NCBI GenBank assembly: GCA_017529175.1
Contig: JAFXNX010000150.1
Location: 1 to 9,782 of the forward strand
Direction: 5' to 3'
DNA from: Clostridia bacterium
GTDB taxonomy: Bacteria > Bacillota_A > Clostridia > Oscillospirales > CAG-272
Length of the DNA: 9,782 nt
Each line of letters opens with the position of its first letter. The stretch's first letter is position 1. The notes beneath the pieces are model-generated. The model was not told the DNA's origin and made no database searches. It was given only the letters and a program-made list of their open reading frames with translations. Both the position numbers and the translations under genes were made by a program. Shown here in pieces: positions 1 through 6,445 of this stretch.

Positions 1-625
1 AGTATTTATCCGCGGCGTAAACGTCCTGAACGTGCTGATCCTTGGAGAGCCAGTCATATTTTCTCGTTTTGTCGAATCTTTCGTTGTATTTTCCGAAAGC
101 TGTGTTTTCGATGAGAGGAGAGACGTGGCGCTCTCCGCGGAACGTCTTTATCACGCTCGCAAGCGCGATCCCCGCGCCGGCGGCGGGATTAGGTCCGCCC
201 GTGCCCATTATGATGAGCTTGTCCGGTTTTGCGTTTTTTGCCGCAAGGCGTACGATAAACGAGCCCATACTGTGCCCGAGGAGGATAAGCGGAAGATCGC
301 CGTATTCCGCCATCATCGCTTTCTCGGCGTTCGCAACGTCGTCGACGAGCAGCTTCCACCCGTCCCGGTGAGCGATAAATCCGAGCTCGGAGTCGTCCTT
401 TGCGGTATCGCCGTGTCCGAGATGATTGTAGCCGAATACGATAAATCCCTCGTTTGCCATACGGCTCATAAAGGTGTCGTATCCTTCGCGGTCAATATGC
501 TCAGTCATACCGTGAACGACGTGAAAAAGCCCCTTTGCCTCGCCGTCCGGAACGTATACTCTCGCTTTGAGCGTGTGAATACCGTCGACTGACGGTATCT
601 CTTTTATAAGCTTTTTGAAACTCAT
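1..625 (-). CDS. Alpha/beta hydrolase (lysophospholipase / monoacylglycerol lipase-like), 3' end cut by window edge
   Basis: A serine hydrolase of the alpha/beta fold, in the Hydrolase_4 / serine aminopeptidase S33 group that includes monoacylglycerol lipases and lysophospholipases. The natural substrate cannot be read from sequence. The first 208 residues are present. Visible motifs are the oxyanion-hole HGM at 38-40, the family-type NHLGHGDT stretch at 67-74, and the nucleophile elbow GHSMG at 117-121 with Ser119. The lid region follows and ends in a conserved-looking YDWLSKD segment (190-196). The catalytic Asp and His should lie beyond the left edge; relatives are roughly 300 residues long. 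There is no signal peptide, so it is probably cytosolic. The ATG at 625 has a GGAGG about 8 nt upstream. It starts 23 bp after the parvulin gene with no room for a separate promoter, so the two are probably cotranscribed. The family assignment is firm; the substrate is unknown. Confidence 0.9.
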   Translation of the reverse strand, partial: MSFKKLIKEIPSVDGIHTLKARVYVPDGEAKGLFHVVHGMTEHIDREGYDTFMSRMANEGFIVFGYNHLGHGDTAKDDSELGFIAHRDGWKLLVDDVANAEKAMMAEYGDLPLILLGHSMGSFIVRLAAKNAKPDKLIIMGTGGPNPAAGAGIALASVIKTFRGERHVSPLIENTAFGKYNERFDKTRKYDWLSKDQHVQDVYAADKY

Positions 626-648
626 TGAAGCGCCCTCCGTTTTGATTT

Positions 649-1395
649 TTAGAACCTGTCAACAGGGTACATTATCATAAGCTGACGGATCTTGCTTGCG
701 TACGTATTTTGCTGTTTTTCGCGAAGCAGTGATTCACGAAGCTGTTCTTTGATCTCGTCAAAATCCATCTCCTCGGACGGTATCTTGCTGTTGACTCTGA
801 TGATGTGATAGCCGAACTGCGTCTTGACCGGACCGACAAGCGCGCCTTCCTCGGCGCCGAACATCGCGTTCTCGAACTCGGGTACGAACTGACCGCGGCT
901 CGCCTCTCCCAGAGCGCCTCCCGCGTCCTTTGAAGGGCAGGAACTGTATTTTGCGGCGGCGTCTTCAAACGATATATCGCCGCGCTTAATCTCTTCCATG
1001 ATATCGCGGCAGGCATCTTCCTCTTCTACGAGGATATGGGATACGTTTACCTTTTCCTTCGAGACCATATCGCTCTTGTGCTCGTCGTAGTATTTTTTTA
1101 CCTCATCGTCCGTGACGCGCGCTCCGGACAATGCCTTCTTTACGGCGTAATTGTAGAGCAGTTCATCCTTTATTTTTGCAAGCTGCGCCTTGAACTCCTC
1201 GTCGCGTTCAAAGAGATTCCTCTTTGCGTCGAGAAGTAAAAGCTTGCGGTTTATGAGCTGTTCGGTCAGCGCCTCGCGCCCTCTCGGATTGTCGTACGCT
1301 CTCGCGTTCTGTCCCATCGACAGTAACGCTTCGTCTATGTCGTCTTCCGTTATAGCTTCTCCCGCGACTGTCGCGAGTATTTTATCTTCTGCCAT
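649..1395 (-). CDS. Parvulin-type (PpiC) peptidyl-prolyl cis-trans isomerase, cytosolic, SurA_N-like N-terminus
   Basis: A 248-residue foldase that catalyses cis-trans isomerisation of prolyl bonds. The N-terminal ~90 residues form a SurA/PrsA-like helical chaperone segment. The parvulin domain spans about 115-205. It shows the NVSHILV strand (117-123, His120), the SSCPS motif with Cys153 (151-155), a GGALGEASRGQFVPEFENA-type core, and the KTQFGYHIIRV closing strand with His197. Unlike PrsA or SurA it has neither a signal peptide nor a lipobox, so it should act in the cytosol; signal-less parvulins of this length are common in Clostridia. The ATG at 1395 is preceded by GGAGG at good spacing and by a matching sigma-A promoter. 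It is the first gene of a probable two-gene unit with the hydrolase. Client proteins are unknown. Confidence 0.93.
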   Translation of the reverse strand: MAEDKILATVAGEAITEDDIDEALLSMGQNARAYDNPRGREALTEQLINRKLLLLDAKRNLFERDEEFKAQLAKIKDELLYNYAVKKALSGARVTDDEVKKYYDEHKSDMVSKEKVNVSHILVEEEDACRDIMEEIKRGDISFEDAAAKYSSCPSKDAGGALGEASRGQFVPEFENAMFGAEEGALVGPVKTQFGYHIIRVNSKIPSEEMDFDEIKEQLRESLLREKQQNTYASKIRQLMIMYPVDRF

Positions 1396-1420
1396 TTTTG
1401 CCTCCGTATTCTTTTTTTAT

Positions 1421-1449
1421 ATTCTATCATATTCACGCGGTATTTGCAA
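1421..1449 (-). promoter_or_regulatory. Sigma-A type promoter of the parvulin-hydrolase unit
   Basis: On the minus strand, TTGCAA (1449-1444) and TAGAAT (1426-1421) are separated by exactly 17 bp, with TG one base before the -10 (extended -10). Transcription would begin near 1414, giving a leader of only about 18-20 nt that contains the GGAGG ribosome site. It lies back to back with the rightward promoter, and the two -35 elements are about 21 bp apart. Confidence 0.7.
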
Positions 1450-1470
1450 TAAAACGCGAAAATAAATGTC

Positions 1471-1499
1471 TTGAAAACGGCGCTGTAATGTGATAAAAT
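1471..1499 (+). promoter_or_regulatory. Sigma-A type promoter of the SecB-like gene and recG
   Basis: TTGAAA (1471-1476) and TAAAAT (1494-1499) are separated by a 17-bp spacer, with TG one base upstream of the -10. This is a near-consensus extended -10 promoter. A start near 1506 gives a leader of about 37 nt. A weaker alternative -10 (TATAAT, 1501-1506) sits just downstream with a suboptimal spacer. Confidence 0.72.
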
Positions 1500-1542
1500 A
1501 TATAATACGATAGTATGCGCAGAATGAAAAGGCGGTTTTATT

Positions 1543-1974
1543 ATGATAGATTTCAACAGATATTTTCTTCATGACCATCAGATATTCCTCGACAACGTGA
1601 ACTACGAGGTGATAAAGCTCGAAAAGGCGTCGCCCGAGATAAAGCTCAACTGCAAGGATACGATAGTCGCCCTGCTTATCGACAAGGCGGGTGTCAAGGT
1701 CACATTCAACCGCACGTTATCGTTCGATCCGGAAGGAATGTTTTTCCTTTCCGTTACATTCGGCGTTATGATGCGCTTCAATCCCGTGTATTACGATGAG
1801 ATAATGTGGAAAAACATAGATATCGCCGGAGAATTCAAAATGAGCTGTCCTCATATCCTTACGAATCTGATGTCGAGAACGTCTCTTCTTATTTCCGAGA
1901 TAACCTCCGCTGCCGGACAGACCCCGATCATAACACCCGGCGGCGTACCTCCCGTGAGAGGTGACGCGAAGTGA
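1543..1974 (+). CDS. Small SecB-like protein (hypothetical), upstream of and overlapping recG
   Basis: A 143-residue acidic/hydrophobic protein with no signal peptide or membrane segment. The body is a run of predicted beta strands (about 18-80). A conserved-looking helix follows (PHILTNLMSRTSLLISEIT, 103-121) and then a Gly/Pro-rich tail (125-140). Antiparallel strands followed by a helix beginning with Pro, a patch around Arg/Ile-Ser, and a Pro-rich end resemble the SecB-like superfamily: the protein-export chaperone SecB and SecB-like antitoxin chaperones. Length also fits. This is my reading of the pattern, not a clear motif match, so the function is uncertain. The start ATG follows an AAGGCGG ribosome site and a good promoter. 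The stop codon overlaps the recG start in the sequence GTGA, implying translational coupling. No toxin gene lies beside it. Confidence 0.82.
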   Translation: MIDFNRYFLHDHQIFLDNVNYEVIKLEKASPEIKLNCKDTIVALLIDKAGVKVTFNRTLSFDPEGMFFLSVTFGVMMRFNPVYYDEIMWKNIDIAGEFKMSCPHILTNLMSRTSLLISEITSAAGQTPIITPGGVPPVRGDAK

Positions 1975-4160
1975 AAAATATAACTGTCTCGTCTCCTGTC
2001 GCCGAGCTCAAAGGCGTAGGGGAAGTGAGAAGGAAAGCGCTTCTTCGCCTCGGTATCGAGACGGTGGGAGACCTGTTGCGCCATTATCCGAGAGCGTATC
2101 AGAACAGAGGAGATACGAAGAACCTTGACGAGATACGGAAAATGATGTCGCCAGGTACCCGTGAGACGGTGGCGTCCGTTAAACTGACCGTATCCTCAAC
2201 TCCCGACGCAAGGATGATAAGACGCGGAATGAATATACTGAAATTCCGCGCGTTCGACGAGTTTGGGACTGTAGAGATAACATATTTCAATCAAAACTAT
2301 CTGAAAGACACGTTCACCGTCGGCTCCGAGTTCCGCTTCTGGGGAAAGATAGAGCGTGACGGAGCGTCTTTCAAAATGACCTCTCCCATATACGAGCCCT
2401 GTGATACAGGCGAGGAGCTCATGTCGCTCGTCCCCGTATATCCGCTCGCGTCGGGTATCACTCAGAAATTCTTACACGGTATAATAAAGACCTCGATCGA
2501 CGAGGCGGGCGATTCGCTTGATGATCCGTTTACGGAAGAGTTTTGCGGGCGGTACGGCATTGAAACTCTGAAGTCCGCAATAAGAAAGATACACGCCCCC
2601 GCAACGCTTGAAGAGATGGAAGCGGCGCGGCGACGTCTTTGCTTCGAGAGCGTATTTATGACGGCGGCGGCTCTTGCGACAGAAAGGTGCCGCAGAGCTG
2701 GAGAAAGCGCCCCGGCGCTCAAGGATACGGACATATCAGAATACACGTCGGCGCTTCCTTATAAACTGACCGGAGCGCAGGACCGTTCTCTTAGCGAGAT
2801 ACTTTCGGATATGACGAAGAGCGAGCCGATGAGAAGGATACTTATCGGCGACGTCGGAAGCGGCAAGACCGCGGTCGCGTGCGGCGCGGCGTTTGCCGCT
2901 GTCAAAAACGGATACCAGTGCGCCATTATGGTGCCGACCGAGATCCTTGCAAATCAGCACTATGAAGATATGAGAGCGACGCTTTCCCCCCTCGGAATAA
3001 ACGTGGCGCTTCTCACAGGGTCACTATCGCAAGGAGAGAAAAAAAGAGTCCGCGCGGTACTGTCCGGTGAGACGACAGACCTTACGGGCAAAATCGATAT
3101 TGTAGTCGGAACACACGCTCTTATAACCGACGATGTTAAATTCGAGCGGCTCGGACTAGTTATAACTGACGAACAGCACCGATTCGGCGTTATGCAGAGA
3201 GCGTCTCTTGCAGACAAGACGGACGGAGTACACGTTCTCGCTATGAGCGCGACTCCGATACCGAGGACTCTCTCGCTCGTATATTACGGAGACCTTGCGC
3301 TCTCGCGCCTCGATGAGATGCCTCCGGGAAGACAGAGGGTCGAAACCTACGTCGTTGACGAGAGATATACCGACAGGATCAACAGATTCATCCGCACTCA
3401 CGCAAAGGCGGGTAACAGAACTTATATAGTTTGTCCGATGGTCGAGGAGAGTGAGGTAAAGGTGCGTGCGGCGTCTGCGGAAAAACGCGGCGACGACCCG
3501 GAAGAAATGGCGAACGTCTTTCTTGTCGACGATATAAACGCGTCCTCTCCGCTCAAGTCGACAGTCGAGTTTGCAAGAGAGACCGCGCTGAGGTTACCCG
3601 ATCTTCGCATCGGAACGGTACACGGAAAAATGAAGCCGGCGCAAAAGGAAGCCGTTATGAATGACTTTTGCGCGGGGAACTACGACGTTCTCGTCGCAAC
3701 TACCGTCATCGAGGTAGGCGTAAACGTTCCCGAGGCGACCCTTATGATAGTCGAGAACGCGGAGCGCTTCGGACTGTCCCAGCTCCACCAGCTTCGCGGG
3801 CGTGTCGGCAGAAGCGAACGCAAATCTTTCTGTATCCTCGTTTCCGATTCAAAGAGCGCGAAAGCGGCGGAACGTCTTAACGTGATGAAGACGACTTACG
3901 ACGGATTCGCCATCGCCGAGTACGACCTGAAACTTCGCGGAGCGGGAGACTTTTTCTCGCCGGAAGGCAGGATAAGACAGCACGGCGACGCGAGCACAAT
4001 GATAACCGACTCCGAAGAGGACAGGGAAGCGACGTCTCTTGCGGTCAGCGCGGCTCACGAAACGGTGATGCGCGATCCCGATCTTACACTTCCCGAAAAC
4101 CGCGGGATAAAAGAGAGGGTTTCACACCTGCGCGCGGGGATCGAAAATACGATAAGCTAA
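1971..4160 (+). CDS. recG: ATP-dependent DNA helicase RecG
   Basis: RecG is a superfamily 2 double-stranded DNA translocase that reverses stalled replication forks and branch-migrates Holliday and D-loop intermediates. This copy has 729 residues against a usual ~680-690. The N-terminal wedge/OB region occupies about 1-250. Helicase motifs follow in order: GDVGSGKT (293-300, Lys299 Walker A), the RecG-typical DEQH box (400-403), SATPIPRT (426-433), the second lobe with TVIEVGVNVPEA near 582-593, and LHQLRGRVGR (605-614, motif VI). A FSPEGRIRQHG segment near 660-670 occupies the place of the usual FLGTRQSG motif. All motor motifs look intact. Residues about 497-530 appear to be an insertion between CPMVEESE and the strand leading to VHGKMKP; together with the start choice it accounts for part of the extra length. 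The start is GTG, sharing four bases with the preceding stop, with a GAGGTGA ribosome site 7 nt upstream. It ends just before a strong terminator. Confidence 0.97.
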   Translation: MKNITVSSPVAELKGVGEVRRKALLRLGIETVGDLLRHYPRAYQNRGDTKNLDEIRKMMSPGTRETVASVKLTVSSTPDARMIRRGMNILKFRAFDEFGTVEITYFNQNYLKDTFTVGSEFRFWGKIERDGASFKMTSPIYEPCDTGEELMSLVPVYPLASGITQKFLHGIIKTSIDEAGDSLDDPFTEEFCGRYGIETLKSAIRKIHAPATLEEMEAARRRLCFESVFMTAAALATERCRRAGESAPALKDTDISEYTSALPYKLTGAQDRSLSEILSDMTKSEPMRRILIGDVGSGKTAVACGAAFAAVKNGYQCAIMVPTEILANQHYEDMRATLSPLGINVALLTGSLSQGEKKRVRAVLSGETTDLTGKIDIVVGTHALITDDVKFERLGLVITDEQHRFGVMQRASLADKTDGVHVLAMSATPIPRTLSLVYYGDLALSRLDEMPPGRQRVETYVVDERYTDRINRFIRTHAKAGNRTYIVCPMVEESEVKVRAASAEKRGDDPEEMANVFLVDDINASSPLKSTVEFARETALRLPDLRIGTVHGKMKPAQKEAVMNDFCAGNYDVLVATTVIEVGVNVPEATLMIVENAERFGLSQLHQLRGRVGRSERKSFCILVSDSKSAKAAERLNVMKTTYDGFAIAEYDLKLRGAGDFFSPEGRIRQHGDASTMITDSEEDREATSLAVSAAHETVMRDPDLTLPENRGIKERVSHLRAGIENTIS

Positions 4161-4164
4161 ATTA

Positions 4165-4199
4165 CGGGGCAGTAAAAAACATAAGTTTTTACTGCCCCG
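4165..4199. terminator. Strong intrinsic terminator between convergent recG and kinase genes
   Basis: A perfect 14-bp inverted repeat (4165-4178 with 4186-4199), beginning CGGGGCAGT and with a 7-nt loop, lies 4 bp after the recG stop and 12 bp beyond the kinase stop. In the rightward direction it is followed by CTCTTTTTATT, and the stem itself ends in runs of A and T. In the leftward direction the downstream T tract is weak (TAATTT). It probably works best for recG but may serve both units. Confidence 0.88.
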
Positions 4200-4211
4200 A
4201 CTCTTTTTATT

Positions 4212-5720
4212 CTATTCCGTTGTATCAAGTTCAAACCAGAACGTACTGCCGCAGCCCGGCTTGCTTGTAACTCCGAACTCGGCGTCGTGCTTGATGAGAA
4301 CGTTTTTGACTATCGAGAGTCCGAGGCCCGAGCCGACTTTTCCGCGGTTGTGGAACGAGTTTCCTTTGTAGAATCTGTCCCAGATCAAAGGAAGGTCCGC
4401 CTCGGGAATGCCCTCTCCGGTGTCGGTAACGGATATTCTCACTTTTCCGTCGCGCATTTGCTGTGTAACGGTTACGTTCTTATCTTCTCCCGTATAATTG
4501 ATCGCGTTGTTGACGAGGTTGTATATGACTTGAAGTATCCTCGTTTTATCCGCGACGACTCTCGCTTCACCGTCGGATTCAAAAACTATCCTGTAACCCT
4601 CACGTTCGACAAGATGACTGTATCTTCCGAGTGTTTCGCGCACCGCGTCCGTAAGAGAGAAGGGCTCTTTGTTTATCGCGGCGCCGTCCTCGGTCAGCTT
4701 TGACAGATCAAGAAGGTCGGACACGAGGGATGAAAGACGAGTCGTTTCATCTATTATGACCTGAATGTTTTCCGAGTTCATCTCGCCCGGTATGTCGCGC
4801 ATGACCTCGCTGTAACCGCGTATCATCGTAAGCGGCGTGCGAAGGTCGTGAGAGATATTTGCGATCAGTTCTTTCTGCATCGTATCGAGCTTCGACAGCT
4901 CTGACGCGGCATAGTTCAACGTGTCTCCGAGCTGTTTCGACTCGGAAAAAGCGTCGTTGCAAAAGTCGACGTCGTAGCTTCCCTTAGCGAGAAGAGACGC
5001 TTCCTTCGTCATCTTAACGAGAGGTCGGGATATTTTCCTTGAGATGATGAAAGAGATGAGTAGAGACGCGGCGCAAAGGATAAGAGTTATGAAGATCAGC
5101 TGATACGTGATGACTCTCGTCGTCGCAGACGTCGGAGTGAACTCGCTGTCGATGATGACGAGATAGTCGCTTCCGTCGACGACTTCAATATACTTTGCGA
5201 GGACTTCGGAGGAGGGAGACGCGCCGTCGTTACGCTCGGCGGTCATTATTTTGTCGCTTCCGGCGAAATCAATGCTCTTTTTCGTCTCATAAGTTCCCGA
5301 GTCGTGAGCGTTCTGATAAAGCTCCATAAAGACGTCCGTCGGGCTTCCGAAGAAATCGAACATATCGGTTTTGTGGATGAAGCACGCCGACTGAAGGCAG
5401 GCGGACCCCGCTTCTTTTACCGAGTTTCCGTCTATTTCGTAAACGAGAACGCAGCAGTTGTACTTTTTTGCGGCGTCGGTTATGACGCCGTCATCCTTTT
5501 TACCGGTTATGTTTTCAGCAAGAAAATCCGCGCAGTTTTTCATATCGATATCCTTGACGACTCCGTAGACCGAGTCGAAGAGCACGGTCTGAAAGAGCCA
5601 CAGAAGAATCACGATTATAAACGTAAAGAGCGCAAACGCCCGGAACAGCTTTACCGAAAGGGGAGCGGGGCGTTTTTCTTTTCCGCTTTTATTGTTCGTT
5701 CGTGTCAAAACGGTATCCAA
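4212..5720 (-). CDS. Sensor histidine kinase of a two-component system
   Basis: A membrane histidine kinase, up to 502 residues, that autophosphorylates and passes phosphate to the adjacent regulator. A basic N-terminus leads into transmembrane segment 1 (about 25-48). An extracellular sensor domain follows (about 50-202) with cysteines at 63, 89, 90, 108 and 113, then transmembrane segment 2 (about 203-227) and a HAMP linker (228-280). The HisKA motif NISHDLRTPL places phospho-acceptor His at 291. The ATPase domain has the N box NLVNN (401-405), G1 DTGEGIP (433-439) and G2 GSGLGLSIV (463-471). All catalytic motifs are intact. The start is unclear: no ATG precedes the first membrane segment. 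TTG at 5720 abuts the AGAGGAG ribosome-site-like sequence, so TTG at 5708, 12 nt from it, is also plausible. The 5' end overlaps the regulator gene by about 20-32 bp. The ligand is unknown; the neighbouring htrA and carboxypeptidase genes suggest envelope stress. Confidence 0.94.
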   Translation of the reverse strand: MDTVLTRTNNKSGKEKRPAPLSVKLFRAFALFTFIIVILLWLFQTVLFDSVYGVVKDIDMKNCADFLAENITGKKDDGVITDAAKKYNCCVLVYEIDGNSVKEAGSACLQSACFIHKTDMFDFFGSPTDVFMELYQNAHDSGTYETKKSIDFAGSDKIMTAERNDGASPSSEVLAKYIEVVDGSDYLVIIDSEFTPTSATTRVITYQLIFITLILCAASLLISFIISRKISRPLVKMTKEASLLAKGSYDVDFCNDAFSESKQLGDTLNYAASELSKLDTMQKELIANISHDLRTPLTMIRGYSEVMRDIPGEMNSENIQVIIDETTRLSSLVSDLLDLSKLTEDGAAINKEPFSLTDAVRETLGRYSHLVEREGYRIVFESDGEARVVADKTRILQVIYNLVNNAINYTGEDKNVTVTQQMRDGKVRISVTDTGEGIPEADLPLIWDRFYKGNSFHNRGKVGSGLGLSIVKNVLIKHDAEFGVTSKPGCGSTFWFELDTTE

Positions 5721-6372
5721 CTCCTCTCAGCGTAACGATATATTTAGCGGCGTCGCCGAGCGAACGGCGAAGCAGTTTGATGTGTGTGTCAAGAGTGCGG
5801 TCGTCGCCGAAATAGTCGTACCCCCACACTTCGCTGATAAGCCTCTCGCGTGTGAGCGCGATATTGCGGTTCTTTAACATATAGAAGAAGAGGTCGTATT
5901 CTTTTGGAGACATATCGCATCTTTCACCGTTCACGTATACGATCCTCGCCGTGACGTCCGCTTTGAGCGGACCGAGGGTGAATATCTCGTTTTGCGCCTC
6001 GTCCTTCTTTGACGATACGCGCTTCATTATCGCGTCGACGCGAAGCATCAGTTCTTTCGGTGAAAAGGGTTTTACCACGTAGTCGTCGATCCCGAGCTCG
6101 AATCCGTTTATCTTGTCGTATTCCTCGCCGCGCGCCGAAAGCATAATGATCGGAACGCTCGAGAACTTTCTTATTTCACGGCACGCCGAAAAGCCGTCGA
6201 GTTCCGGCATCATTATGTCGATTATAACGATGTCGAAAGTGTTGTTACGGCAAAGCTCTATCGCCTGCATACCGTCTGACGCCTCGGTGATTTCGTGTCC
6301 CTCGAACGACGCGTATTTAGACACTATTTTTCTTATCATTTCTTCGTCGTCGACAACGAGTATTCTGTACAT
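5689..6372 (-). CDS. OmpR/PhoB-family response regulator
   Basis: A 227-residue DNA-binding response regulator. The receiver domain (1-120) has the acidic pair Asp8-Asp9, phospho-acceptor Asp52 in the IIDIMMPELDG context, the switch Ser79 and invariant Lys101 (DDYVVKPFSP). The C-terminal winged helix (about 130-225) carries the usual features of the family, including the recognition-helix region DDRTLDTHIKLLRRSL and the closing LRGVGYRF. The ATG at 6372 has AAAGGA about 7 nt upstream. It sits downstream of htrA, separated by a short stem-loop, and overlaps the kinase gene, so regulator and kinase are certainly a pair. Such regulators bind tandem direct repeats as dimers; a candidate site of that form lies in front of htrA. 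No strong promoter of its own is visible, so it may depend on read-through from htrA. Confidence 0.97.
   Translation of the reverse strand: MYRILVVDDEEMIRKIVSKYASFEGHEITEASDGMQAIELCRNNTFDIVIIDIMMPELDGFSACREIRKFSSVPIIMLSARGEEYDKINGFELGIDDYVVKPFSPKELMLRVDAIMKRVSSKKDEAQNEIFTLGPLKADVTARIVYVNGERCDMSPKEYDLFFYMLKNRNIALTRERLISEVWGYDYFGDDRTLDTHIKLLRRSLGDAAKYIVTLRGVGYRFDTNEQ
5721..5727 (-). promoter_or_regulatory. Candidate ribosome-binding site that bears on the kinase start
   Basis: AGAGGAG reads on the minus strand directly before the first possible TTG of the kinase (5720) and 12 nt before the next TTG (5708). It falls within codons for the conserved LRGVGYRF end of the regulator, so it may be partly coincidental. 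No better site with an ATG exists upstream of the first membrane segment. Confidence 0.45.
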
Positions 6373-6408
6373 GGCAAGATCCTTTCAAAACAGTCTATTA
6401 TGGGAAAT

Positions 6409-6432
6409 GAGGGGCGAAGTTGACCGCCCCTC
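6409..6432 (-). terminator. Stem-loop after htrA, possible attenuating terminator
   Basis: An 8-bp perfect GC-rich stem (GAGGGGCG paired with CGCCCCTC, loop of 8) lies 13 bp after the htrA stop and 36 bp before the regulator start. On the minus strand it is followed by ATTTCCCATAATA, which lacks a proper T run. It is therefore likely to be leaky, letting some htrA transcripts continue into the regulator-kinase pair, or it may act as an mRNA 3'-end stabiliser. Confidence 0.55.
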
Positions 6433-6445
6433 TCGTATATTATTT

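Noticed and set aside
32..592. 186-residue plus-strand open frame
   Set aside because: It lies antisense to the alpha/beta hydrolase, whose frame shows GHSMG, HGM and NHLGHGD motifs and a proper ribosome site.
4287..4703. 138-residue plus-strand open frame
   Set aside because: It is antisense to the ATPase domain of the kinase; no recognisable features.
6373..6408. Possible regulator promoter with CATAAT (6401-6396) on the minus strand
   Set aside because: No matching -35 at usable spacing, since that position falls inside the stem-loop; evidence too weak to list.
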